In this document: piece by piece, positions 1 through 11,700 of the stretch | Position numbering within the stretch: the first letter of the stretch is position 1 | Layout of the letters: the number at the start of each line of letters is the position of its first letter | Source of the DNA: Lytechinus variegatus | Lineage: Eukaryota > Echinodermata > Echinoidea > Temnopleuroida > Toxopneustidae | Direction of reading: 5' to 3' | DNA: 64,000 nucleotides | NCBI RefSeq assembly: GCF_018143015.1 | Contig: NC_054754.1 | Coordinates: 24,252,394-24,316,393, forward strand | Notes under the pieces: generated by a model | The model's database searches: none | The model's input: only the letters and a program-made list of their open reading frames with translations | What the model was told of the DNA's origin: nothing | Program-made: the position numbers and the translations under genes

Positions 1-1160
1 TCATTTTTTACTACATTGATATACAACATTCTCTATTTACACCATTAACCCCCTCCCCCCATTTTGTATTTCTCATTATGCCACTCTCATCTCCATTTTC
101 TAACTTCTGCAAATTTGAAGCAGTTGTTTTCATTTTGTCTCTTCTCCCGAGCCTTGAACAAGCTATTGTTTTTTAATGAAAGGTGATTAAGTCAACATTT
201 AAGAGGCCAACATGTATTCAGACAAGTCTGTACATAGCTGAACGCATTCAGAACATAAAAACCCCAACAAAAACATGTTCCACTTCCTTGGATGGATAAA
301 TAATCTTTTTGTATGTGTGGTAGCATTGGTATTTCCCTTTTGGTTGCATTACATGTATTCAATCGTTGTTAATAATTTCATGAGTAGACATAATTGTATC
401 ATGAAGGATAAACATATAGTTTAAATGGAAAAAAATTGATCACATTTCGAAAATGATAGTTTTGTCTGGTCTGAAATAGCTTGTTTGTTGGGTACTGACT
501 TTAAAAGTTTGTTGAATGAAATAAATTACAATGGAGTTTACATGCATCTATCTTTGTCTATTTAAAACTGATGGAAAAGGTTAAAAGGATGATGAACTCT
601 TTTTCAAAATTAACGCTCAACACCAAATAAATATCCTAATTAGAAAAAGAGCTGAAACCTAATATAATTTTGAACCTTATTGGCAAGTTTCCAAATAAAT
701 CACAGTGGAGAAATATTTGTAGTAGGGATGCCACTTGGAATTGATCAGAGGGCATGAAAATCACCTAGAATATAATATTCTGTACACAAAAATGCTAAAA
801 CTATGGCATGAATAAATTGCCAGGGCCTGAATTCAGGCTTTTGCCTGAAAACTGGCATCCCTGTTGTAGGTAAAATAATGTTGCTAGTGACATTATTACT
901 TGAATATGCCATTCATCTAAAGACTTTTTGATTTTGACAAGTATGCATTCAAGTGATAAAAAGAAAATAAGAAATCTCTTTTCACTATGCAAATATTAAA
1001 ACAAACATATAAATTTACATGTATGAGTAGGCCTACATTTATACAAACTCAACATCTAACCAAGATCATGATCTGCTAACCGTGCATTCCACTGTTTTCC
1101 ACATATTTTCTACACTCAGATTTCAAGGAAAGCTATATAGATCAAATAATTCATAATATT
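1..1160. other. AT-rich stretch, no gene seen
   Basis: No convincing exon, RNA gene or clear transposon end was recognised on either strand. Open frames here are short and AT-rich. The stretch lies downstream of the last recognised EVI5 exon on the minus strand, so it could be EVI5 intron, 3' untranslated sequence or intergenic DNA. Confidence 0.5.
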
Positions 1161-1166
1161 TCAACA

Positions 1167-1403
1167 ATGTAAAAACTGCGGTTTTAAAACTGACACAATT
1201 GGTGTTAATAGAGGACCACACCCTGAGGTGTTAAAATTACACCCTAGAGATTAAACATAACACCAGAGAGTGTAAATGTAACAACAAAAGGTGTTGTAAT
1301 AACATCTATAAGTGTAAAACTAACACCACCAATTTAACACTGGTGTAAAATAACTGGTGTGGTCCTCTATGTACACCGGTTAACACCACAGTTTTTGCTG
1401 TGA
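1167..1403. mobile_element. Short TIR element (MITE) with GGTGTTA motifs
   Basis: The two ends are imperfect inverted repeats. Each carries AAAACTG[CT]GGT at the outside, and AGAGGACCACACC further in. Between them GGTGTTA/TAACACC-type motifs recur in both orientations. There is no coding capacity. Exact ends and target duplication were not resolved. Superfamily unassigned. Confidence 0.65.
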
Positions 1404-1404
1404 A

Positions 1405-4400
1405 GAGATTTTGAGATCAAAAGGGTTAGGATATAAAAAAGGAACATCAGAGCCTGGAGGTTCTTGATAAAATCACCCTCATTTACATGAAGGCAGGCAC
1501 ATTGTTAATATACATCTCCAATAAATGAAAAATCAATGAAAGTGTACATGTACATGTACAGTGTATGTGTACTCAAAACCGGCATAGCCTTTTAATAATA
1601 CATAGAAGCACCACAATACCCCCACCCTTGCTATCACCACTCATCAGATTCTTATTGATTTAGTGTACATCTAATTGACACCCTGCCTACATTTATTAAC
1701 ATCACAATACATTTCTTCAACGCCCAATTACTCGCTCTCACATTCAATAATTAAACAGTGCATTGGTGCACGACCAATATCACTTGGAAATAATACATGC
1801 TTTGTCTAGAGCAGCTCGTCTTCATGTGTACCCCCATGGAAAGCCGCAAAAACATTGAAAAAAAATTATGGCCATACTGAAATACTAACGGCATCACGGA
1901 GTGTAACACAAATGTTTGCAACTGATCAACTGCCTTGGATACCCAACTGCTAACTTGCTGCTAATCTCATTAATAACTTTCAGGGGAAAATAAAGAAATG
2001 GTTTTCTTCACCACTCAGGCATGGGGAAAGAACAAAAAATATAAATATAAACTAGCACATCAATGATGTGGACCTCATCCGGCATCTTGCAACAAAATTT
2101 AAGACAATTTTTCATTTCAGCCCAGTTGACACTGCAGTGAATTATACTGGTGACATAAGTTGAGGAAACAGAATTAAAATTGATGAAGAAATGACAGAGA
2201 AAAGTATTTTGTGATTTATAAATAAATTTTGTATAAATTAGTATAATTAACAGCACTGAGTTAATAGCTACTAGCTATAGATGTTGAAACGGACTTCAGA
2301 AAAACAGGCCCTTGACTGCACCACAGAGTTGCGCTTTTTCCATATTTTTATAGGTATGGCGGATAAAACATCAATTCTTGTCTTAATCTGGGAACAATAA
2401 ACATCAGGCAGCTACGATCCTGACTCCTAAATTACATTCTCAATCTCATGCTTAAAAACACACACACCTAATGATCAATTAATTCAAATGCATTCCATAC
2501 AAGCACAAACACAGATCAAACATTAAAAAAAATGTTCAGTGTTTACACTATTCAAGAACATGTAATTATCACAATATACTCCTTGCATACTTCAACATGT
2601 AAAGGACATTTTTCAACAGCAACATACCATGACAAGATGAAAAAAAAATCACAATAACAAATAAAGTCGAGAAATACTTCAAAATTCTAAAGGAATAAAA
2701 TGGGAAAAATCATAGAAATAGTTTACCAAGGATATCGGAAATGTAAACAAACACATCAAATTCACATACTTCAGTTTAATAAAGTACCTGTGCATTTCTA
2801 CAATAGGCCTGATCTACAATGTACTATAACACAAAAACGTATAAAAAGAAATGAAGATGTCTACACAATCAATTATCACACTAAACACTTGGGTAATAAT
2901 TTCATTCAAGCTGATAAATTTCTTTTTATGGGTAATGGATGCAAGGTGTTTTTTTTCTTCAAAATATAAAAACAAGGATGGGCACATATTAAATACTTAC
3001 ATTATTATCAAATATGTGGGGTTTGTAAACGGAAAATCTATTGGACATTGAAGGGAGAAAAGTTGTGAGAATCAAGATTCAATTCATTTCATAGAAACTA
3101 TAAAATGGACAGCTGTACTAAAAAAAATGAGACTTAAACGTACATTATTCCCACTCTCTATCAATTCCAACCACCATTCCCCCCTAAAAAAAATTGTACA
3201 CTACTTTTAAAAAATGTTGCAGTGAAATCTGAAATCTTTTCTACTTCACATATCTTCTTTCATGTATGTTATAAAATGAAGCTTTAAAAACCAATTAACA
3301 AAAAAAATAATAAAATTAATAAATAAATGGAAAAAATAATGAATAAATTAATAAATAAATAAATCACACAGATATCCACTTAAGCCACATCTCTCTCTTC
3401 TTATTTAAATGAAAAAAAAAAGAGATACAAATTCTCCCTAAAATTGTCTATCAATTCTCCTATGGGAATAAAAAAAAGTAAGAATTTCCAAGTCTATTGG
3501 GAATTCATGTATTCCTGAATTCAAAATTTTAATCTATTTTACAGTGTATGCAGTTATGTATACTTGACTTGACACACAGGATCATATAATCATTTATTTG
3601 TTGAATTCTATGCAAATAATTTCACACAATGCACAGAGAGGGGTCAATGGAGTCATACTACTATGAAGTTCCAGATGAACTATTTCAATAATTGCAGGAT
3701 ATTATTTCATTAATCAACTGATTGGTCACAATCAAAGGATTTTAGACCATTGGCAATGACTTGTTTACCTGTTTGCTAGAAAGAGCTCGGAAATTGTTTG
3801 TTTTTTCAGTTTTCAAGAGTAATTTGTGTCTGGATTATACACTTATTGTTTGTCACTAATAAACAGTTCATCAACAGGTCATTTACGAGTGGAGAAATAA
3901 AAAAAAGAATCATATTTCTAGAAATGATTAATATTTCCATAAATTAGAAATATATCACAAATAGTGAATTGTTTTTTTTTTTGCAGGGGATAGAATACAC
4001 TGGAAATATTTCATGTACTCATAAAATTCAGCATATTAATATAAAAATGAGCGAAGAATAGTAATTATTTTTTTTTAAATTGGTCTTTATGCTTATTATT
4101 TTCGGCAAATAACGTTAAAAGAAAAATGTGTTTATTGTCAAAATTATATTGTCAACATTACTTTGAGGACATCATGTTTCATATCTAACAGCACAATACA
4201 ATATTCATCTTACATTTGGGGGTGGAAATAATCCCCACTCTCTTGTGATTGATCAACACAGTCTGTATACATGTACACGAATCCCCTTCCTTATTTTTTT
4301 TCAGGAATAAGCTTGATCACATTGCAGATATAGCTACATAGTTATAGTTTTTCATGTGAATTAAGTAAATATTTGATTGAAGTATTGGAAAAACTAATAG

Positions 4401-5485
4401 CTCTAACATCTAAAAAAATCATGATAAAGGAGGGGTTGAATGACTGACAAGGATGAAATGATAATCAAATACATCTAAAATGGAAATAGATTTAAACAAA
4501 ATACAGACAGAATGTTTGCTCAACTTTATGAAACAGCTATTTCAAACTGAAGTGTGTTTCTTCCAATTAACAAAAAATAATTCTGTTAAGTTGTGATCCA
4601 TACAGGCTAATCATAATATCACTTTTCTTTTGGCCATACTGCTTTTGAAATTTTTATATCAAATGGTGATGATATAGAACACACAATTAAAACAAGACAA
4701 ATTTCACATTGCACATTAGAATGGGAACATGACAAAGAAGAAATGTACATAAATTTGTGTTAATATGGAGGGAAAATACTTAATGCAAATTAGAGGCATC
4801 AAAGATGGATGTCAAGAGAGGAATTAATGGTAGAATAAGTTGTCTACAAAAAAGAAGAGATCTGCTCTAAAAATAATACATATATAGTTTTTCAAGGGAC
4901 AAAATGATTTCAACCCTTTCATTTCATTTTGAAATTTCAAAACAAAACATGAAAACACCCTATACTTGCTTCACACACCCCACTCATGGCGCAGGTCCAT
5001 TCTTTATTATTTAAAGTGTATGTGCAAGATTATTGTCACATTTTACAAAATAAGAAAGATATGTTAATAAAAAATATATCAAAATGTTCACTGAATAAAA
5101 AAGAGAAAGGTATTAAATATTGACAATTAAAAAATCTAGAGAAAAAGAAAGTGTGAAAAAAAGAGATCAAGTAAAAAACTATTCTGCTCCAGCTTACCAT
5201 GAAGCTAGATTTAAGCTTTTTTTTATAGTCAGATCAAACAAGAAAACTGAGGTAGATCATTTTGTTGCTATGCTCGAAAACTACACGTAATTGAGGAGAT
5301 TTTTTAATGAAAATGTGACGAAAATAGAGAGGATATGGAGGATTTTTCACATGTAAATTTAAAGTTTTGTGAAAACAGACCCCAGAATAACATGTTGCAC
5401 TGTGAGAAAATATTAGGGTTTAAAAAAAGTCTTGTAGCAGTATCATGGATTGCTGGGCAAAGACAAAATAATATTGGAGCACCCT
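1405..5485. other. AT-rich gene-free stretch
   Basis: I see no gene in this 4-kb AT-rich stretch. It has A/T homopolymers, a TAAATAAA-rich patch near 3300-3365 and scattered TACATG motifs. It may be EVI5 intron, 3' UTR or intergenic sequence. Confidence 0.5.
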
Positions 5486-5488
5486 GAG

Positions 5489-5712
5489 TGATTTCAAGTT
5501 CGGTGTTCACCTTTTGGTGTTTAACTTGTGGTATCAGTGTAGGGTCAATGCATACTTTGGCAAATCACCAACATTGAAGTAAGACAGGTCTTGGAATAAG
5601 TCTCACTTTGGATCAGTTTAAGTAAACTAAGATTAGGTGTTAAAGCTATGGAAGGAAATATAAATTGTGCTTCCAACTTTTACACCAGTACCAACACCAA
5701 ACTTGCAATCAC
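5489..5712. mobile_element. Short TIR element (MITE)
   Basis: The left end near 5489 (GTGATTTCAAGTTCGGTGTT) is matched by the reverse complement of the right end near 5712 (GTGATTGCAAGTTTGGTGTT), 18 of 20 bases. The interior is noncoding. Superfamily and target duplication are not resolved. Confidence 0.55.
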
Positions 5713-6677
5713 CCAACGTCACGGTGGACTGACCTTCAACATTTTATCATTTATATCTAAAAATTACCCGATCAATAATGATCACCATCGAGTCTGGACA
5801 GATATGGCGACGTGGCTAGCTAGCACCATTGGCAGTGCTGGCGTTGTAACCTACATGGGCTTTGTGATCACTTGGGGCTAGTAACTTCAATATGCAATTT
5901 AATAGACATTTAATTGTTGTACATATATCATACTGCTTTATGCACTTGACTTGCTAAAATGCTTTAAATTACCTCTACCTAATACTGAAATGCAAACTAC
6001 ATGTACTGCTTGCCATTGTTACCAAATTTGTCACACACAATTTGTTAGATCATGTCATGCACAAACATTTCAAGTTAGAATGTTAGTAAAGAAACAATTG
6101 TGGTTAATTAAAAGATATCTGTATTATATTAATCAAAGAAAATAGTTGATTACGTGTTTGGAAAATGCTATTGTCTATTCTGCAGTCATTCACATTGCTA
6201 CAGGTTAGTTCCAACATGCATTACCATAGTTGTTTAATCAAGTTAATATATTTAAGATTAACAAGCAATATCATTTTGAAATTGATGTATCAGAGAAAAC
6301 AAACATTTTAACAAAATATGACATGATCATGAATAAGACTACCATTGTAACAACATGGAAAGTCAGGTACTGGTGTATTTTTTTTTTTTTTTTGATTGAT
6401 TGGCCGATATGGCCTTTTATTTCATCCAACAAATAACCTGCTAAAAGGAAAATCTAAAGGAGCAAACAAAAGTTCCTTGAAAGATGGTTTGCAGCCACTT
6501 TTTAGTACACAGGTGCTGCGGCAGATTTGATTGGATGAAAGACTCTTAGAATACAACCCGTGTATAAAGACCAACTTCATTATAGCGAGCAACACGGCCT
6601 GGATACTGCAACCTGTTGCCTTTCAACAGGGGGTCACCCTTCAGAAGACGGTGACATTGTGGAGTCCTTTACACGCA
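5713..6677. other. Gene-free stretch
   Basis: No gene was recognised. It contains a T run near 6380-6393 and ordinary AT-rich sequence. Several short open frames show no family resemblance. Confidence 0.45.
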
Positions 6678-6679
6678 TA

Positions 6680-7538
6680 GGGGAAGGCGGGGTAAGTTGA
6701 GCATAGGGGCAAGTTGAGCCACCAGCCCCAGGCCAATAATGAATGAGTCAGACATTGTGGTGGTGTCATGTATTGATGACCCATAGCATAACCCCTAACC
6801 CCACCACATTGTTTCCAACTTTGAAACAAAAAGTAGTTTTTTAGAGGGAAAAATATGAATTTCAGCCAAAAAAGTAAAAAAGAGTGTGAAATAGATAAGT
6901 GCTTTATAAACACACACGTCTTTAAATATAATAAAGACATGATAACAACATTATTAGTCCAGGTATGGATCTTCATTCTTGTCATAGTCTTTTATATGAT
7001 GGATGCATAATAAATGTGTCGATACAAAATTATCGCACTAAGTTTGGACTGGGGTAAGTTGAGCCAAACAGCATGGGGCAAGTTGAGCCATGGTAATTCC
7101 TATGGTAATGTATCTTAAAAAGCAAACAAACCATAAAAATCAATTGAAATGCAGGCTGAAAGGAGCAAATTTACATGACTGCTCCTTTCCTTTTACAGGA
7201 TGTCAGTATTTATAGAGAATTAGCAAGTGAAAAGACTTTTAGAAAAATTGACATGCTGGTTCTCCCCCCATACATTTTGTACATAATTTTTGTGGCTCAA
7301 CTTACCCCAGAAGGTGGCTCAAACTTACCCCATATATGGGGCAAGTTGAGCCATTTGACATCGTTTTTTTCAAAGGTCACGATGACTTTCAGTGTGGGGA
7401 TAGAAAGTTATATATAGGTGGAAAATATTTCAGAAGAATTGAATTTCAAGGCAAGGTACTTATTTCGAAAAGATTATTAATCATATCAATTCTAACATGC
7501 AAAAAGCAAAAACTGTCACAACTTACCCCGCCTTCCCC
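6680..7538 (+). mobile_element. TIR element of the GGGGTAAGTTGAGCC family, copy 1
   Basis: The 859-bp element begins GGGGAAGGCGGGGTAAGTTG and ends with its inverted complement. TA dinucleotides lie at both edges (6678-6679 and 7539-7540). The motif GG(G/C)AAGTTGAGCC and its complement GGCTCAACTTACCCC recur several times inside. A second copy in opposite orientation sits at 36849..37659. No transposase is visible. TA flanks suggest a Tc1/mariner-like mechanism, but they could also be part of the TIR. Confidence 0.8.
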
Positions 7539-7540
7539 TA

Positions 7541-8559
7541 CATGTAGGTCTATGGTAGTCATTTACAAAGGTGTACATAGTACCAGAAAATCTATGGTTT
7601 TGATTATTGGTAACCATATGTATCAGCCCTGTCTTAATATGTTGCTTATCTGTGACAGATTTTAGGTCTTTATGCTTTATTTGCGGAGAACTGTAATCAT
7701 CATTCCCTGACAGTGTTTATTAATATGAGTACCAAAATGCTAATAACACACCAATGGTTATCAGGTTTTTTTTCAAATCTGGCTACAAATAGTCAAACAA
7801 CTGATTAAAACCACGATTTGACTTTGTACACCTTTGAAATACACTACATGGGTCAATGATTTGATGGTAGATCATGCAATTATCCTCACTGCAATATGAT
7901 CTTTAACAGTAGAGGGCAGGCTTTCATTCAGCAATGGACAGACAAAGGCACAAAAATTATCCATTTGTCTTCTGGATCGAGTTTGAGGAAAAACATTTGT
8001 TGAAATTTTCTTGATATTTTCCTTTATTTCTGCTTTTTTCCCAAGCAGCACTGAAGATACATTTCAATTTAATAGTCTAGTAAATTAGTAGGCCTGAAGG
8101 AAAAATCCAAGTAGAAAATATATTCATTTTTATTCTATGAATATCCACAGATGTATACATAGGGCTCAGTCAGACAATGAGTACAAAAATAATAATTTAG
8201 CAGCCAATCGAAAGAATGCAAAACAAATTATTTTCCTGAAAGACGTTTTTTGAAAGTCTGAACACAGTTAAGAAAACCTGAACAAAATCTGAGTTCAGTT
8301 GGGTATTAAACACTTATAGATTCTCCCCTGAGGAGAGAAATAAACTCAAATTGTCAACTCCACCATCATTTTTGCTCATATGCTGCCCTGTACAACTTGA
8401 AGATGTGTCGCCCTCTACAGTTGGTTGAACATCACATTTCAGTCAGGATAACTATTGAACTCTTTATCAGGTGTGCTGAGTAAGTCTAGCCAGACAAACC
8501 CTGCCATCAACAGAAGCAGCCACCACAGTGAACACATCAACAAAAACCAAGTGTCCTAC
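7541..8559. other. Stretch next to the last recognised EVI5 exon
   Basis: No exon was recognised here. On the minus strand it directly follows the EVI5 exon at 8560..8784 and starts with that exon's GTAGGA donor. If the intron were retained the frame would stop after about 31 codons, near 8467. Confidence 0.45.
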
Positions 8560-8784
8560 CTTTTCTCTGAGGTCGTTGATGACAGTCTGGGCCCCTTCAA
8601 GGTCCTTGGCGACGGCGTTACGGTCGTTTCGTGTCTGCTCCAGCTCCCGACGGATGGCATAGACCTCCTCGGCCTCCATGGCCCAGGAGAGCTGACCCTG
8701 GATGAGTTTGTCGGCGAGCTGCTCATTCTCTTTTTCAAGGTTCTGGATCCTTTGATGGAGGAGTCGGTTTTCCGTGCGTAGTCT
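8560..8784 (-). CDS. EVI5: EVI5 coding exon 10 (coiled coil), last one recognised
   Basis: Seventy-five codons in phase 0, RLRTENRLLHQRIQNLEKEN to VINDLREK. It is charged and heptad-like. Acceptor is ATTCAG and donor is GTAGGA. It is GC-rich against the AT-rich flanks. Later coiled-coil exons known in the family were not found in the window. Confidence 0.92.
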
Positions 8785-11700
8785 CTGAATAGTACAGAAT
8801 GGAGTATAATAAATAGTGATGATAAATACCAACATTATTACCCCCACAAACACCACTATCATCAATATTCATCATCATCATTATCATCACCATCATCATT
8901 ATCACCATAATCATCACCTCATCATCACTGTCGCTACTATCATCATCATCATCCTCTTCATCCTCATCATCATCACAACCATCACCATCATCATCATCGC
9001 CATTATCATCATCATCATCATAACCATCATCATCATCGCTTATTATCATCATCATTGTTGCCATCAGCATCAAAGATGATGACTGGAAAATAAATAGAAC
9101 AGACATTTCTTATTGTCTGTCCAACTTTTAAAAAGCCATAACCATCCTCTTAACTCACAAACTCACCCTCATTTCAATCTGTTCTTCAGTCTCCTTTTCT
9201 TTGAATGTAAAGTAGTCTTTTTCTAGCCTGGAGTGCAAGTAAAACAAAAGAATATTGAATAATATAAAAAAAATCCTGGGCCAGTGTTACTGTTCTGCTT
9301 TTAGTCTCAAAAGTGGTCCAAAGTTGTGCAGACAAACTTATGACATAATCATCCATTATGATGCCATGCCTCATGTTACAACATGTTACATGAATGATTT
9401 GATCATGACATCATTAGTCACATTGAATTGCGTTGTGAATGTGTCCATGCAACTCTGTTTTGATTGTGCAAAATTATATCACTTGAAACCAATTTTCTGA
9501 AAGAAAATTTGATAAGAGAGACATCAGCTTGACAATCAATTACTAAGCCTATGTAACAGGGTCTTGATACCCTATTGATATTTTAGGAAAATGGTGCTCA
9601 GCTTTACTGCTGAAATTTGTTACACCATGCATGAATGGAATATTGCCACAGGTCTACACCCACTATGTCTACTTTCTGATTGGATTTCATTCCACGTAGT
9701 CAGGAGGAGGGGGGGGGGGGGAAGGGTGGGGGCATCATGGCGCGATATTTCCGAAAAGCAAAAAGATAGTGCCACAAAATTTTATTACCTTTTCTTTGAA
9801 GTCTCGTGCAACTTTTGATACCAAATTCGTGACGCATGGGTGTCAATTTGCGATGCCACATGACCTTTCACGAGGTAATGTCATGCTGAAAATTGCTCAT
9901 TTTATACATTGTGTAAGTCAAACATTTTTCATTCTAATTGGTCTCCTTAATTAATTTAGGGTTTATTTTAGTTGTTAAATGGTCTGTAATGATTTCCAAT
10001 GAAAAACAAGTGATGAAAAAATAAAATATAAGGAATTTAAAATAAAGGAAATACATAAGGAAAAAATTTGGCTTTTGCAATTTTTCTTTTTGGATACCTT
10101 TAAATTAGATTACAAAGATGACATCTGGAAAAAAATAAATATTTGAGGTAAAATTGGGTGTTAAATATGCAAACAATGCTTTTCATGAATACATTTGCAT
10201 ACTTCATTCATGATAAATAAATAAAAAAATTTGGGGAAACTGCCTGAACAAGCCTTAATAATCTAAAACACCTCACCTTTTCATCTTCTTTGCATTATAT
10301 TTAATGAGGTAGGAAGACTGAAGGAGATGCTCGGGTTCATCTTCATGGATCTTAGGAGCGTGTTTCTGGATGAACTGAAACAGAATATTAAACAGAAAGA
10401 CAAATTTTAGCATTGATAGCATTCATCTTATTTCACTCTTATTAATAATAGATAAATAAATCAATTGATTGAATGGGAAATACACCACCATCCTCATATA
10501 AAATTGTTCAAATACAGTGTGCATCAAAATAAACGCAACCAGATTTAATTTTAACTTTGTGAAAATTGTGCTGACTTTAGAGTAAAATGAATAGTTACAT
10601 ATTAAACCTACATATCTCCTCTTTTTAAGGATATCTTATCTATTAATACATGGTCAAGGGTGGCCAAGTAATCATTCTTTTTGAACAATAAGACAAAATG
10701 GACTTGGGACCAGTTCCAGGAAGTGTTATTATAAATCCTTTTGTATCATGACGTGGAGTGGCCATCGCAATCTCTGGAACTGACTTGCTGTAACTTTTTT
10801 CTTTGGGGTTATTTCAAGAGCAAAGTGTTCACTACCCCTCCACCTGACATTGCTACTTTCCGACAAAGAATCATTCATGAGTTTGATGCTCTACGCCATC
10901 AGGGCCAAATGGTTCACAGAGCTGTGCGGGAGATTGAGAAACAAGCTAATCTCTGTTTAGAAAGGAAAGGGGGCTATGTTGAGGGACGTGGGATGTAATA
11001 TTTAGAGAGAGAGATAGAGACATCCTAAAGAACACAATGGAAAATTGTGATTGTTAATTCCCAGGGGCTGATCAAAGGGTTTTCCAAAAAGGGGGCACCT
11101 TTTTCCCATGAAAATTTGACATGCAAAAAAAAAAAAAAAAACACATCTCACTTTTAAAAGGAGAGGGGGAACAATTGGCATATTTACATAATAATTTTGA
11201 TTATGGCTCCCAAAAGGGGGGCACAAGCTGGATATGCCCCCGTTGATCCGCCAGTGTTAATTTCATTATTCTATTTCATTAAGTAAATTTCTAATAAGAT
11301 GTCATGATTCTTGCAGTGTCTAAAACTTGACCCCCAAGTCCACTTTGTCCCATTTTCCAAAAAGAATGATTACTCAGCCATCCATGACGATGCATGAATA
11401 AATCAATACCTCTAGAAAGAGGAGATATGTGGCTCTAATATGTAACTACTCATTTTACTGTAAAGTCAGAATAATTTTCACAAATTTGAAATGAAATCTG
11501 GTTGCGTTTATTTTTGATACACACTGTATATTCAAGTGACCAGTGTGTATCAAAATAAATGCAACTTTAACTTGAGTTAAAGTGGTCTGATGGTCTGAAT
11601 GCACAGCCTACAATTACTTGTGTACAGAAGGCTTAATTGAAGCAGCAAGTATTATATGTGCTGGGCTTGTATGAAGACCCAATTCTTAATCAAGCTTTCC

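Noticed and set aside
5648..5881. 77-codon frame with hydrophobic end
   Set aside because: Overlaps the right end of a MITE. No homology recognised and composition not coding-like.
8735..9106. Asp-rich and His-rich open frames
   Set aside because: Translation of the (ATC)n tract inside the EVI5 intron.
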